64,000 nucleotides of DNA from Collinsella sp. (GCA_019414055.1 DXMV01000017.1:28369-92368); one strand, 5' to 3'. Shown: positions 53,544-63,872, numbered from the stretch's first letter. Notes: a model not told the origin generated them from the letters alone. Program-made: numbers and translations.

Positions 53544-53744
53544 GGACGTTCCTTTTCTGCCGGCGGTCGGGGACACTCCTCGGCAATTGGCGCATGGGGC
53601 ATTGCAACATACAGTTTTTCGATTCCTTATGTATATATGCGCGCTAATGGGTTATAAAATCTAAGTCTGAACATAGCAGGTCTGCGATGCGGCTCGGGCA
53701 ACCGGGCCGTTTTTGCGGACGGGGGTAGCGCGAAAGGACTGCAC

Positions 53745-55769
53745 ATGCGTCAATTTAAGACCGAGAGCAAAAAACTGCTCGACCTCATGATCAACTCCAT
53801 CTACACCAATAAGGAAATCTTCCTGCGCGAGCTTATCTCTAACGCGAGCGACGCCGTCGACAAGCTCAACTTTAAGAGCCTGCAGGATCCGAGTGTCAAG
53901 CTCGACCAGGGCGACTTGGCCATCCGTGTTTCCTTTGATAAAGATGCCCGTACCATCACTATTTCGGATAACGGTATCGGCATGACCGCCGAGGAACTCG
54001 AGCGCAATCTGGGCACCATCGCCCATTCCGGCTCCGAGGAGTTTAAGACCGAGAACGCCGAGCAACAGGGCTCCGATGTCGACATCATCGGTCAGTTTGG
54101 CGTGGGTTTCTACTCCGCCTTTATGGTCGCCAGCCACGTGAAGGTCGTCAGCCGCGCTTATGGCGAGGATACCGCCCACGTTTGGGAGTCCGACGGTCTT
54201 GAGGACTACACCATCGAGGATGGCGAGCGTGCCGAGCACGGTACCGACGTTATCCTCACACTGCGCGAGAACGAGAAGCTCGACGCCGATGGCGAGGCCG
54301 AGACCTACGATCGCTTCCTGACCGAGTGGGGCCTCAAGAGCCTGATTCAGCAGTACAGCAACTATGTGCGCTACCCGATTCAGATGATGGTGACCAAGAG
54401 CCGCCAGAAGCCCAAGCCCGAGGACGCTGGCGACGACTACAAGCCCGAGTACGAGGACTATCAGGAGCTCGAGACCGTCAACTCCATGACGCCGATCTGG
54501 AAAAAGCGCAGCTCCGATGTCGAGCAGAAGGACTATGACGAGTTCTATAAGTCCACATTCCACGACTTTGATGACCCCGCGCGCACCATCAGCTTCCATG
54601 CCGAGGGCACGCTCGAGTACGACGCCCTGCTGTTTGTGCCGGGCCGCGCCCCGTTCGATCTGTACAGCAAGGACTACGAGAAGGGCCTGGCGCTCTACAG
54701 CTCCAACGTGCTGATTATGGAGAAGTGCGACGACCTGCTGCCCGATTACTACAACTTTGTGCGCGGTGTCGTGGACTCTGCCGACGTGACGCTCAATATT
54801 TCGCGTGAGACGCTGCAGCAGAACCGTCAGCTCAAGGCCATTGCCAAGCGTGTCGAGAAGAAGATTACCGCCGATCTCGAGGACATGCGCGACAACGACC
54901 GCGAGGCATACGAGAAGTTCTTTGAGAACTTTGGTCGCGGTCTTAAGTACGGCATCTACTCGAGCTACGGCATGAAGGCCGACGAGCTCGCCGACCTGCT
55001 GCTGTTCTGGTCTGCCAAGGAGCAAAAGATGATTACCCTGGCCGAATATGCCAAGGGCATGCCCGAGGGCCAGAAGGCAATCTACTATGCCGCCGGCGAT
55101 TCGCGCGAGCGCCTGGCCAAGATGCCCGTCGTGAAGGGCGTGCTCGACCGCGGCTACGATGTACTGCTGCTGACGCAGGACGTGGATGAGTTCACCTTCC
55201 AGGCCATGCGTGAGTACGTGGCTGTCGATATGCCCAAGGTCTACGAGAATGACGCTGCTCGCGAGGCTGCTGAGAAGGCAGTTGCCGATGGCGCTGAGCC
55301 TGAGGTCGAGGATCGTCACCTGGAGCTTAAGAACGTCGCGACCGGCGATCTTGACTTGGCGACCGATGACGAGAAGAAGGAGGCCGAGGACGCCACCAAG
55401 GAGAACGAGGACCTCTTTGGTGCCATGAAGGAGGCGCTCGGCGACAAGGTCGAGAAGGTTGCCGTCTCCGCGCGCCTGACCGATGCTCCCGCCTGCATCA
55501 CCACCGAGGGTCCGCTTTCGCTCGAGATGGAGAAGGTGCTTCAGAAGGGTCCCGAGGGCACGCCCGACGGTATGCCCAAGAGCCAGCGCGTGCTCGAGCT
55601 CAACGCTAAGCACCCGGTCTTCGCCAAGCTCGTCGCTGCCCAGAAGGCGGGCGACGCCGACAAGATTAAGCAGTACTCCGGCCTGCTCTACGACCAGGCC
55701 CTGCTCGTCGAGGGCATCCTCCCCGAGGACCCCGTAGCCTTCGCTGCGGCTATTTGCGAACTACTTTAG
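53745..55769 (+). CDS. htpG: Chaperone HtpG (Hsp90)
   Basis: ATP-dependent chaperone of the Hsp90 family, cytoplasmic. The 674-residue protein has the GHKL ATPase domain (ELISNASDAVDKL near 28, DNGIGMT near 77, GQFGVGFYSAF near 117), a middle domain (about 225-430) and a C-terminal dimer domain (about 480-674). Length is slightly above E. coli HtpG (624) because of acidic loops, for example EDAGDDYKPEYED near 227 and KKEAEDATKENED near 547. AAAGGA precedes the ATG. Confidence 0.96.
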   Translation: MRQFKTESKKLLDLMINSIYTNKEIFLRELISNASDAVDKLNFKSLQDPSVKLDQGDLAIRVSFDKDARTITISDNGIGMTAEELERNLGTIAHSGSEEFKTENAEQQGSDVDIIGQFGVGFYSAFMVASHVKVVSRAYGEDTAHVWESDGLEDYTIEDGERAEHGTDVILTLRENEKLDADGEAETYDRFLTEWGLKSLIQQYSNYVRYPIQMMVTKSRQKPKPEDAGDDYKPEYEDYQELETVNSMTPIWKKRSSDVEQKDYDEFYKSTFHDFDDPARTISFHAEGTLEYDALLFVPGRAPFDLYSKDYEKGLALYSSNVLIMEKCDDLLPDYYNFVRGVVDSADVTLNISRETLQQNRQLKAIAKRVEKKITADLEDMRDNDREAYEKFFENFGRGLKYGIYSSYGMKADELADLLLFWSAKEQKMITLAEYAKGMPEGQKAIYYAAGDSRERLAKMPVVKGVLDRGYDVLLLTQDVDEFTFQAMREYVAVDMPKVYENDAAREAAEKAVADGAEPEVEDRHLELKNVATGDLDLATDDEKKEAEDATKENEDLFGAMKEALGDKVEKVAVSARLTDAPACITTEGPLSLEMEKVLQKGPEGTPDGMPKSQRVLELNAKHPVFAKLVAAQKAGDADKIKQYSGLLYDQALLVEGILPEDPVAFAAAICELL

Positions 55770-55796
55770 TTACGCGGTTTTACCAAACCGCGTAAC
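55769..55796 (+). terminator. 12-bp hairpin overlapping the htpG stop codon
   Basis: GTTACGCGGTTT (55769-55780) pairs perfectly with AAACCGCGTAAC (55785-55796). No T tract follows, so it may stabilise the mRNA end rather than terminate. Confidence 0.5.
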
Positions 55797-55838
55797 CGGC
55801 CGACGCTGCGCGGGCACCAGAGCGACAACTTGTCATTC

Positions 55839-55880
55839 AAAGAGGACGGCATGACCAGAAGGTCTATGCCGTCCTCTTTT
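55839..55880 (+). terminator. Terminator downstream of htpG
   Basis: AGAGGACGGCAT (55841-55852) pairs with ATGCCGTCCTCT (55866-55877), then TTT. Confidence 0.82.
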
Positions 55881-55969
55881 CATGCCAATTTGTTCGCTCT
55901 GGTTCCCGCTCGCTGGCATTACCAAAACATCGGCGGTCCAATAATGATCCCTTGGGGACGGAGGAAAAG

Positions 55970-56037
55970 TAGTCGTTGGGGACGTTCTTGTTTGACTAGT
56001 CGTTTAAGAACGTCCCCAATGACTATCCAACGACTAT
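55970..56037. repeat. REP-like palindrome with GGGGACGTTCTT arms
   Basis: TTGGGGACGTTCTT (55976-55989) is the exact complement of AAGAACGTCCCCAA (56006-56019). Outside it AGTCGTTGG (55971-55979) pairs with CCAACGACT (56028-56036), and the loop contains GACTAGTC. A related GGGACGTTCC piece is at about 53543-53552. From memory, palindromes of this kind are dispersed in many genomes with REP-associated transposases; none is in this window. Confidence 0.7.
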
Positions 56038-56186
56038 TCGAACTGCTAGTTTGTGCGGGTTGTGGTTTTGTGAGCTGCGGGAATTTAAGATACTGTACAT
56101 CTGTACGTTAACTCATCTTCGTAGTATATTGCTACCCGCAAAACTCAGCACCATTGTGCCGCGAGACGCTAAAGTGCCTCCGTACA

Positions 56187-59012
56187 ATGGTTGTTAATAG
56201 CATGATTCGGCTAAACGATAGGATGGATGGTCCAAGCGTGAGTCTCGGCAGCAAACTATCCGATGCAAAGGTTTCCTTTGCAATCTTTAAACGCGACATC
56301 AAGCGATTGATCGTGAACCCCGTCGCCCTGGTGGTTACCCTGGGCGTGTGCGTCATTCCCTCGCTGTATGCCTGGTACAACATCGTTGCCAACTGGGATC
56401 CGTACGGAAATACCCAGGGCATTAAAATCGCCATCGCCAACAACGATCAGGGCACCCAGAACGACTTGGTGGGTGAGCTCAACGCAGGCGATAAGGTGGT
56501 CGACCGGCTCAAGGAGAACGATCAGCTGGGATGGACCTTCGTCGACTCGGCGGCAGATGCCAAAGAGGGCGTCGAAAGTGGCGAATACTATGCTGCCATC
56601 GTGATTCCCAAGAACTTCTCCGACAATCTCGTCTCGATGCTCGACGGCAATTACCATCAGCCGAAGCTCACGTACTACGTCAACGAGAAGAAGAGCGCCA
56701 TCGCACCCAAGGTTACCGACACCGGTGCAAATACCATTGAGGAGCAGATCAACTCGGAATTTGTCTCCACGGTGGGCGAGACCGTTGCCAGTATTGCCAA
56801 GGATGCCGGAGTCGATTTAAAGGACAAAACGACCCAGACCCAGGATTCGCTGGCGGGCTCGGTGTCCGAGGCGTCTGATACCCTGGGCGAAGTGCGTGAT
56901 TCCATCGGCGACATGAACACCGCCATCGATAAGACAAGCAGCTCGATTGCTTCGGCCGATGCTGCGTTGGCGGGCCTTCAGGGGCAGGCGCCTTCGCTAA
57001 CGCAGGCAATCGCTCAGGGTAATGATCTGCTGGGCGAAGCTCGCACCACGGCTGGCAAGTCCATCACCTCGCTCTCCAAGGCACTTTCGGAGGGCAGCCT
57101 TGCGCTAACCAAGACGTCGGCTTCCGCGAATGCTGCCATCGGCAAGTTGACGGGCACGGTCACATCTACGACCACCCGCATCGACAACTCGCTCGAGTCT
57201 CTCCAGGCAACGATCGATCACAACACCGCAGTTATCGGCCACCTGCAGATTCTTGCCGGCGATACCTCGACGGGATCGGATCGGATCGACGCACTGATCG
57301 CCTCGACGATCGATGCGCTCAAGAAGCAGAACGACCAGCTGCAGAATATCAAGAACAGTCTGTCCGCGCAGTCGAGCGCCATGGCAAATGATGCCGCGGC
57401 TGTCTCGGGTGCCAGCGACGCTATCAATAACGCAATTCAGACCGGGGCGACCAACCTTGGCCAGGCCCAGGCAGATCTGGGTCAAAACGCGCTGCCGAAG
57501 GCTTCGAGCGCGCTTGACTCCTTTGCCGCCGTTTCGGGCGATTTGACCGGCATTGTGTCGGGCATGACCCCCACGATAGCGAGCGCGCGCGGCACGCTGG
57601 CGCAGCTCGACGCCACGCTCAAGCAGGCAAAGACCACGCTGTCCCAAACCGACGCCTCCCTTGCCAAGGTTCAGGACAAGCTCGCGACCGCCGCCAATGA
57701 CATTGCGGCGTTGCAGACCTCTGAGTCCATGGGCGACCTGGCAGACCTGATGGACGTCGACGTCAATGACGTGGCAGATTTCATGGCATCTCCGGTTGAG
57801 CTGACGTCCAAGTCGATCTATCCGGTCAAGAGCTTTGGCTCGGGCATTGCCCCGTTCTATACCAACCTGGCGCTTTGGGTGGGCGGCTACGTGCTCATCG
57901 CCATCTACAAACTCGAGGTCGACCGCGAGGGCATCGGTAGCTTTACGGCGCGTCAGGGCTACTTTGGCCGCTGGCTGCTGCTGGTGATCCTGGGCGCGTT
58001 CCAGGCCATTATCGTTACGGTGGGCGACCTGGTCATTGGCGTTCAGTGCGTCAATCCGCTGCTCTTTGTGCTGGGCGGCATCGCTATCTCGTTCACCTAC
58101 GTCAATATCATCTATGCGCTGTCCACCACCTTTAAGCATATCGGTAAAGCCATTGGCGTCATCCTCGTCATTGTGCAGATCCCCGGCTCGTCGGGCATGT
58201 ATCCCATCGAGATGATGCCAGGTTTCTTCCAATGGCTGCATCCGCTGCTGCCCTTCACCTATGGCATCAACCTGCTGCGCGAGACCGTCGGTGGCATGTA
58301 TTCGTTCAACTACCTGTTCAACCTGTGCATCCTGGGCGTGTTCCTTATCATCGCGCTCTTTATCGGTCTGCAGCTGCGCCCGTTGCTGCTCAACCTCAAC
58401 CTGCTCTTTGATAAGCAGCTTTCCACGACGGGCCTTATGATCTGCGAGTCCAACGACCTGCCGCGCCAGCGCTATTCGCTGCGCACGGCCATGCGCGTCA
58501 TGCTCGATTCGGATTCGTACCGTCGCGAGCTGCTCGATCATGCCGTGGCGTTTGAGCATCGCTACCCGTACTACATCAAGGGCGGTTTTGCCGCCGTGGT
58601 AGGCGTGCAGGTTCTGCTCTTTGTGCTTTCGACGGTGCTCGATATCGACAATAACGGCAAGATCATCCTACTCGTTATCTGGATCATTTCGGTTATCGCC
58701 ATCTGCGGCTGGCTCATCAACATCGAGTACATCCGTGCGAGCCTTAATACCCAGATGCGTATCTCGGCGCTTTCGGACGAGGATCTTCGCCGCGAGATGC
58801 GCGAGCACACGGCTGCCATCCCTGCTGCCCGTCGCATGTTTGGTCTCAACGCCAGCGAGCGGGGCACCAAGGACAGCGAACAGCCCACGAACCGTCTGCC
58901 GCATATCGGTGCGCATCGTAAGGCTCAAGATGCCGACGGCGTTGACAACGTAAACGGAAACGACGGGGATACCACCCCGCTCGGCAAGCACTCCAAAGGA
59001 GGTGAGGCATAA
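56187..59012 (+). CDS. YhgE/Pip domain membrane protein (first of two)
   Basis: About 941 residues. A membrane segment (about 45-65) leads into LYAWYNIVANWDPYGNTQGIKIA (quoted in part: LYAWYNIVANWDPYGNT), the YhgE/Pip signature. A long helical extracellular region (about 190-530) follows, with many Ala, Ser and Asp heptads, and then an ABC-2-type block of five or six membrane helices (about 560-750). The protein has an extra C-terminal part with two more membrane helices (about 800-860). Related proteins include phage-infection protein Pip and EsaA-like secretion factors. The start is uncertain: ATG 56187, 56202, 56223 and GTG 56238 are in frame and none has an ideal site. Confidence 0.85.
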   Translation: MVVNSMIRLNDRMDGPSVSLGSKLSDAKVSFAIFKRDIKRLIVNPVALVVTLGVCVIPSLYAWYNIVANWDPYGNTQGIKIAIANNDQGTQNDLVGELNAGDKVVDRLKENDQLGWTFVDSAADAKEGVESGEYYAAIVIPKNFSDNLVSMLDGNYHQPKLTYYVNEKKSAIAPKVTDTGANTIEEQINSEFVSTVGETVASIAKDAGVDLKDKTTQTQDSLAGSVSEASDTLGEVRDSIGDMNTAIDKTSSSIASADAALAGLQGQAPSLTQAIAQGNDLLGEARTTAGKSITSLSKALSEGSLALTKTSASANAAIGKLTGTVTSTTTRIDNSLESLQATIDHNTAVIGHLQILAGDTSTGSDRIDALIASTIDALKKQNDQLQNIKNSLSAQSSAMANDAAAVSGASDAINNAIQTGATNLGQAQADLGQNALPKASSALDSFAAVSGDLTGIVSGMTPTIASARGTLAQLDATLKQAKTTLSQTDASLAKVQDKLATAANDIAALQTSESMGDLADLMDVDVNDVADFMASPVELTSKSIYPVKSFGSGIAPFYTNLALWVGGYVLIAIYKLEVDREGIGSFTARQGYFGRWLLLVILGAFQAIIVTVGDLVIGVQCVNPLLFVLGGIAISFTYVNIIYALSTTFKHIGKAIGVILVIVQIPGSSGMYPIEMMPGFFQWLHPLLPFTYGINLLRETVGGMYSFNYLFNLCILGVFLIIALFIGLQLRPLLLNLNLLFDKQLSTTGLMICESNDLPRQRYSLRTAMRVMLDSDSYRRELLDHAVAFEHRYPYYIKGGFAAVVGVQVLLFVLSTVLDIDNNGKIILLVIWIISVIAICGWLINIEYIRASLNTQMRISALSDEDLRREMREHTAAIPAARRMFGLNASERGTKDSEQPTNRLPHIGAHRKAQDADGVDNVNGNDGDTTPLGKHSKGGEA

Positions 59013-61202
59013 ATGAAGAACATCCTGCACCTGTTTAAGCGTGATGTCCAAAACGTGTCTCGCTCCGTGATCGGCATGGTCGTCGTGATGGGCCTGATCA
59101 TCGTTCCGTGTCTCTATGCATGGTTTAACATCGCCGGCAGCTGGGATCCCTACGGCAATACCGGCAACCTTAAGATTGCAGTGGTCAACACCGACGAGGG
59201 TTACGAGAGCGATCTGATTCCCGTCGAGGTCAACGTGGGCGAAAACGTAACCGCCACTCTGCGCGGCAACGAGAACTTTGACTGGGTCGTTCTCAACGAC
59301 CGCGATAAGGCGATTGAGGGCGTTAAGTCGGGCGCGTACTACGCTGCCGTCGTTATCCCTAAAACGTTTAGCGCCGACATGATGACGCTTTTCTCGACCG
59401 AGGTGAAGCACGCCGATATCGAGTTCTACGAGAACCAGAAGGCCAACGCCATCGCACAGATCGTGACTGAAAAGGGTTCGAGCGCCGTCCAGAGTCAGGT
59501 CAACGAGACCTTTACCAAGACCATCACGACCATCGGCCTTAAGACCGTGTCCAGCCTGCTCGACTATATGAGCACCGACCAGGTCAGCAACTTTATCGCC
59601 AATCTTTCCTCTACGCTGGGCGATTCGGTCGAGGACCTGCAGGACGTTCAAGCCAACGCGACTTCGCTTGCGGGCATTTTGAGCTCCACGTCCGATTCGC
59701 TGACGTCGGCGGGCGGTATGCTCAAGCAGACGGGCACCGTTGATGAGTCGACGAAGCAGCTGATGGAGCACGCAAAGAGCGGTGTGAGCGATTCCGAGGA
59801 AGCGCTCAAGGCAGCCAACGACGCCATCAACACCGCGATCGACGGAAGCGCGGGCTCATTCGACAACGTGTCCACCGAGCTTGCGAAGGCGTTTGACGCC
59901 GCGAACCAGCATGTTGACCTCACGGTGTCCCAGCTCAACGATGCCGCGGCGGCGCTCGATACGCGTGCCAAGGAAATCGACGACACGGCCGACCAGCTCC
60001 GCAGTTTTGCCGAGCAGGTGAGTGACGAAAAGCTCCAGGACAGTCTTAAGTCTGTGGCGACATCGCTGGGCAGGATCGCGACGGAGTATCGCAACAACGC
60101 CAAGGACCTGAAGGCAACCGCAAAGTCTCTCTCGGACAGCATGGCAGAGGTAAACAGCACGCGTGCCGAGGTCGATCAGGCAATCGCGGATGCCAAGGCT
60201 GGTATCTCGGGCGCCAAGACTGACTACGACTCTACGTTTTCGGTCAAGGCCAAAGAACTCAAGAAGACTATTTCGGGCGTTTTGGATTCGCTCAACGGTA
60301 TCTCGGGCGATCTGGATAGTGCCGTAGACGGTCTGACCGACGCATCCGGTTCGCTGGCAAAGGGTCTGTCCAAAGCCGCAAAGCTCGTCAACAAGGCTTC
60401 TGACCAACTGGGTGAGGCGTCGGACAAGATTAGCGCTTTCAAGGACGAGCTCGACGGTGCTCTTATGTCGGACGATCTGGCCACGATCAAGACGATGATC
60501 GGCAACGATCCCGAGGGTTTGGCCGTGTCGCTTTCCGGCCCCGTCGCGCTCGACCGCAAGCCGGTCTATCCGATCCGCAACTACGGTTCGGCCATGGCGC
60601 CGTTCTACACGATTCTGTCGCTATGGGTTGGCTCGATCGTACTGGCGGCCATGATGAAGGTCTCGGTTGACGATGAGCTCATCAACGAGCTCATCCCCGT
60701 GCGCCTGCACGAGATCTACCTGGGTCGCTACCTGTTCTTTGGCGGTTTGGCCCTGCTGCAGGCGACGCTCGTGTGCGCGGGCGACATCCTGTTCTTTGGC
60801 ATTCAGTGCGACAACCCACTGCAGTTTGTGCTGGCTGGCTGGGTCGCGAGTCTCGTGTTCTCCAATATCGTCTACACGCTTACGGTTTCGTTTGGCGATA
60901 TCGGCAAGGCGCTCGCTGTCGTGCTGTTGGTCATGCAGGTCGGCGGTTCGGGCGGCACGTTCCCCATCGAGATGACCGGCCCTGTGTTCCAGGCGATCTA
61001 TCCGTTCCTGCCGTTTACCCACGGCATCAACGCCATGCACGCTGCCATGGCCGGTGCCTACCATATGGAGTACTGGATTGAGCTGGGTATCTTGGCGAGC
61101 TATCTGATTCCGTCGCTGGCCCTGGGCGTGGTCTTCCGCCGCCCGGTCATCAAAGCCAACGACTGGATCATCGAAAAGCTGGAGTCGACCAAATTGATTT
61201 AA
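59013..61202 (+). CDS. YhgE/Pip domain membrane protein (second of two)
   Basis: A 729-residue relative of the preceding protein, with the same layout: FKRDVQNVSRS, an N-terminal membrane segment, LYAWFNIAGSWDPYGNTGN near 36, a helical extracellular stalk (about 180-500) and a C-terminal ABC-2-like membrane block (about 535-710). AAAGGAGGTGAGG precedes the ATG, which lies directly after the stop of the first gene, so the two are co-translated and may form a heteromer. The transported or bound partner is unknown. Confidence 0.88.
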   Translation: MKNILHLFKRDVQNVSRSVIGMVVVMGLIIVPCLYAWFNIAGSWDPYGNTGNLKIAVVNTDEGYESDLIPVEVNVGENVTATLRGNENFDWVVLNDRDKAIEGVKSGAYYAAVVIPKTFSADMMTLFSTEVKHADIEFYENQKANAIAQIVTEKGSSAVQSQVNETFTKTITTIGLKTVSSLLDYMSTDQVSNFIANLSSTLGDSVEDLQDVQANATSLAGILSSTSDSLTSAGGMLKQTGTVDESTKQLMEHAKSGVSDSEEALKAANDAINTAIDGSAGSFDNVSTELAKAFDAANQHVDLTVSQLNDAAAALDTRAKEIDDTADQLRSFAEQVSDEKLQDSLKSVATSLGRIATEYRNNAKDLKATAKSLSDSMAEVNSTRAEVDQAIADAKAGISGAKTDYDSTFSVKAKELKKTISGVLDSLNGISGDLDSAVDGLTDASGSLAKGLSKAAKLVNKASDQLGEASDKISAFKDELDGALMSDDLATIKTMIGNDPEGLAVSLSGPVALDRKPVYPIRNYGSAMAPFYTILSLWVGSIVLAAMMKVSVDDELINELIPVRLHEIYLGRYLFFGGLALLQATLVCAGDILFFGIQCDNPLQFVLAGWVASLVFSNIVYTLTVSFGDIGKALAVVLLVMQVGGSGGTFPIEMTGPVFQAIYPFLPFTHGINAMHAAMAGAYHMEYWIELGILASYLIPSLALGVVFRRPVIKANDWIIEKLESTKLI

Positions 61203-61220
61203 TACAGCAACGTAAACGCC

Positions 61221-61249
61221 GTCGGAACATCGAGGTTTTCTGTTCCGAC
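61221..61249 (+). terminator. Hairpin after the YhgE pair
   Basis: GTCGGAACA pairs with TGTTCCGAC around a loop of about 11 bases. No strong T tract, so termination is only possible. Confidence 0.45.
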
Positions 61250-61403
61250 GCTTTAGCTGAGTGAATTGCATGGGCTGCTTGGTTGTTGCTACAGTAGCGG
61301 GGCGTGCCGGGGGTCCGGTGCGCCCTGTTTTTATTTGACCATGAGGCGGCACGCAGCCATACGCGTGCGGACACCACGCCCAGATTGAGTGTGAGGATGT
61401 TCC

Positions 61404-62387
61404 ATGGCCCAATACGCTGCCAACGAAATCGAAAACATGCCCGATAGCCCTGTGGCCCGTGAGGATTTGGGTGCGGGCGGTATTCCGAGGGGCGCTGGCG
61501 CACGCTCTCCGCTGTTCTGGAAAGTTTTGCTACTTTCGGTGGCGGTCATCTGGGGCTACTCCTTTACCACTATGAAGGACGCACTCGGCACCATTCCGGT
61601 GTTCGAGCTGCTCTATGTACGCTTTCTGCCCGCAGCATTGGTCATGCTTGCCGTCTTCCACAAACGCATCATTGCACATTTCAACGCTCGCAATCTGATC
61701 GTTGGCCTGAGTATGGGTGTGCTCATGTGGGCGTCCTATGCGTTGCAGACGGTCGGTCTGGCAAATACTACGGCGGGCAAGAACGCGTTTTTGACGGGTA
61801 CGTACTGCATCCTCGTGCCCTTTGCGAGCTTTTTCCTGAGCGGCGAAAAGCTTACGCGCTACAACTTGGGTGCCGCGCTGCTGTGCCTAGCGGGCATTGG
61901 CCTCGTCGCACTCGATAGCGTTGAGTTCAACATCGGTGACGTCATTACGCTGGCGGGTGCGGTCTTTTTCGCTATCCAGATGGCGGTGACCGCCAAGTAC
62001 GGCCGCAAGATGGACATCAACGTCATCACGTTTTGGATGTTTGTGGGCAATGGCGTCTTGAGCCTGATCTCGTCGCTGCTATTCGAGACCCAGGCGCCTC
62101 TGTCCGTGTGGACGCCGAGCTTTATCGGCGTGATGGCCTTTCTCTCGGTGGGCTGCACGTGCGTGGCGCTGCTCATTCAAAACGTCGGCCTGGCGCATGT
62201 CCCGGCTTCGACGGGCTCGCTGCTCCTTTCGATGGAGTCGCCTTCGGGCGTGTTGTTTTCGGTGCTGCTGATGGGGGAGGCGCTCACCTCGCGCCTGCTC
62301 GCCGGCTTTGTGCTTATCTTCCTGTCGATTATCTTGAGCGAGACTCACTTCGATTTTTTGCGTCGAAAGCCGCGCCCGCAATTGTAA
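61404..62387 (+). CDS. DMT-superfamily (EamA) transporter
   Basis: A 327-residue membrane protein with ten hydrophobic segments from about residue 35 to 315 and two EamA repeats (WGYSFTTMKDALGTIP near the first, TCVALLIQNVGLAHVPAS in the second). Members export metabolites such as amino acids or take up small molecules; the substrate cannot be predicted. The N-terminal 30 residues are soluble and acidic. GTGAGGATG lies before the ATG. A clear terminator follows. Confidence 0.9.
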   Translation: MAQYAANEIENMPDSPVAREDLGAGGIPRGAGARSPLFWKVLLLSVAVIWGYSFTTMKDALGTIPVFELLYVRFLPAALVMLAVFHKRIIAHFNARNLIVGLSMGVLMWASYALQTVGLANTTAGKNAFLTGTYCILVPFASFFLSGEKLTRYNLGAALLCLAGIGLVALDSVEFNIGDVITLAGAVFFAIQMAVTAKYGRKMDINVITFWMFVGNGVLSLISSLLFETQAPLSVWTPSFIGVMAFLSVGCTCVALLIQNVGLAHVPASTGSLLLSMESPSGVLFSVLLMGEALTSRLLAGFVLIFLSIILSETHFDFLRRKPRPQL

Positions 62388-62399
62388 ACAACTTGTTGC

Positions 62400-62426
62400 G
62401 CCGCCCTCCTGGGGCGGCATTTTTTA
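62400..62426 (+). terminator. Terminator of the EamA gene
   Basis: GCCGCCCT pairs with GGGGCGGC around CCT, followed by ATTTTTT. Confidence 0.82.
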
Positions 62427-62503
62427 TGCCTCGCCCTTAAAGTTGTACCTTACACTTTACGCTATCAAAGTGCTTACTGCAAAAACGTTACTGGAGGGCA
62501 TTT

Positions 62504-63799
62504 ATGGCACCAGCTCAGTCCGATCTTCAACCGCAATCAGCGCCCAAGGCCACCGCAGCGGCGCAGGCCGCTATCGGTGACGGTCTCGTTGCAGAAGCTC
62601 AGGCTTTTGCAGACGAGCTCGCTGCGTGGCGACACGATTTACACCAGATGCCCGAGCTGGGTAATAGCCTCCCACAGACCTCTGCGTATATTCAAGCGCG
62701 CCTGACCGAGATGGAAATCCCATTTGCCACGCTCGTCGATGGTTCCTGTGTCGTGGGCCTTGTCGGCGCCGGTGCCGCCGCGGCCCAGGGCAATGGCGTC
62801 TGCACGGACGAACAGGCCGGTACGGTCATCATGCTCCGTGGCGACATGGATGCCCTGCCCGTTGCCGAAGAGTCAGGCGAGCCTTTCGCCTCTACGAACG
62901 GCTGCATGCACGCATGCGGACACGATATGCATGCGACGGCGCTGCTTGGTGCGGCGCGCCTGCTCAAGGCCCGCGAGTCCGAGCTTGTCGACGCTAACGC
63001 CACAGTTAAGTTGCTGTTCCAGCCGGGCGAGGAAACCTTTGAGGGTGCCCGCGCCGCCATCGCCGACGGTCTGCTGCGGAACCCGCGTCCTCAGGTCGCC
63101 TTTGCCATGCATGTCAATAGCCAGTCGCCGCTTGGCCTGGTGCTCTACGGCAGCCCGGCGCTCTCGGGCGTGTACGGTTTTCGCATCACGCTTCAGGGCA
63201 AGGGCGGCCATGGCTCGAGCCCCGAGATCTGCATCGACCCCATCACGGCCGGCGTCCATGTGCACCTGGCACTCCAGGAGCTCATCGCGCGCGAAGTGCC
63301 GGCGGCCAAGGAGGTCGCACTCACCGTGGGTAAGTTTGCCGGCGGTCAGGCCGCAAATGTCATTCCCGACACTTGTGTGCTCGAGGGAACGCTGCGTGGC
63401 TTCGACGTCGAGCTCATGGAGCACCTCAAGACCCGCATCGCGGAGGTCGTCAAAGGCGTTGCCACGACCTATCGTACGCCGGCGACTATCGAGACACTCT
63501 CGGATGTTCCCCCGCTCGTACTCGATGACGATATGACGCAGGCGTCGCTTGGCTACGTGGGCGCGGTGCTGCCCAAGTCCGCCTTCCTGCCGCTGTTCCA
63601 CGCCATGGCGAGCGAGGACTTTGCGTTGATCTCGAGCGAGATCCCGAGTGCGTACTTTACCGTGGGCGCTGCCGTGACTGATATGGACGAGCATTTTGCT
63701 CAGCATCATCCCAAGGCACGTTTTAGCGATGCCGAGCTTCCCCTTGGCGCCGCGGCTTATGCCGCCGTCGCTTTGGGCTACATCGCCGATCATCGGTAG
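62504..63799 (+). CDS. M20-family amidohydrolase (hippurate hydrolase-like)
   Basis: A zinc-dependent amidohydrolase that removes N-acyl groups from amino acids or dipeptides. The 431-residue protein has WRHDLHQMPELGN near 43, LRGDMDALPV near 110, the metal motif CMHACGHDMHATALL near 130, FQPGEETFEGA near 173 and the dimerisation lid GKGGHGSSPE near 233. A C-terminal ASEDFALIS near 367 completes the active site. The N-terminal 30 residues are a low-complexity Ala/Gln tail, not a signal peptide. CTGGAGGGC precedes the ATG. Confidence 0.92.
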   Translation: MAPAQSDLQPQSAPKATAAAQAAIGDGLVAEAQAFADELAAWRHDLHQMPELGNSLPQTSAYIQARLTEMEIPFATLVDGSCVVGLVGAGAAAAQGNGVCTDEQAGTVIMLRGDMDALPVAEESGEPFASTNGCMHACGHDMHATALLGAARLLKARESELVDANATVKLLFQPGEETFEGARAAIADGLLRNPRPQVAFAMHVNSQSPLGLVLYGSPALSGVYGFRITLQGKGGHGSSPEICIDPITAGVHVHLALQELIAREVPAAKEVALTVGKFAGGQAANVIPDTCVLEGTLRGFDVELMEHLKTRIAEVVKGVATTYRTPATIETLSDVPPLVLDDDMTQASLGYVGAVLPKSAFLPLFHAMASEDFALISSEIPSAYFTVGAAVTDMDEHFAQHHPKARFSDAELPLGAAAYAAVALGYIADHR

Positions 63800-63872
63800 C
63801 ACCCAATCTTGCTACTCGTTTATGTTACATAGCATGCGTATTCGATAAGCATTGAAATCAAAAAAGATTTTT

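Noticed and set aside
53544..53744. Full REP palindrome after the GNAT gene
   Set aside because: Only one arm-like GGGACGTTCC piece is visible; no convincing complementary arm.
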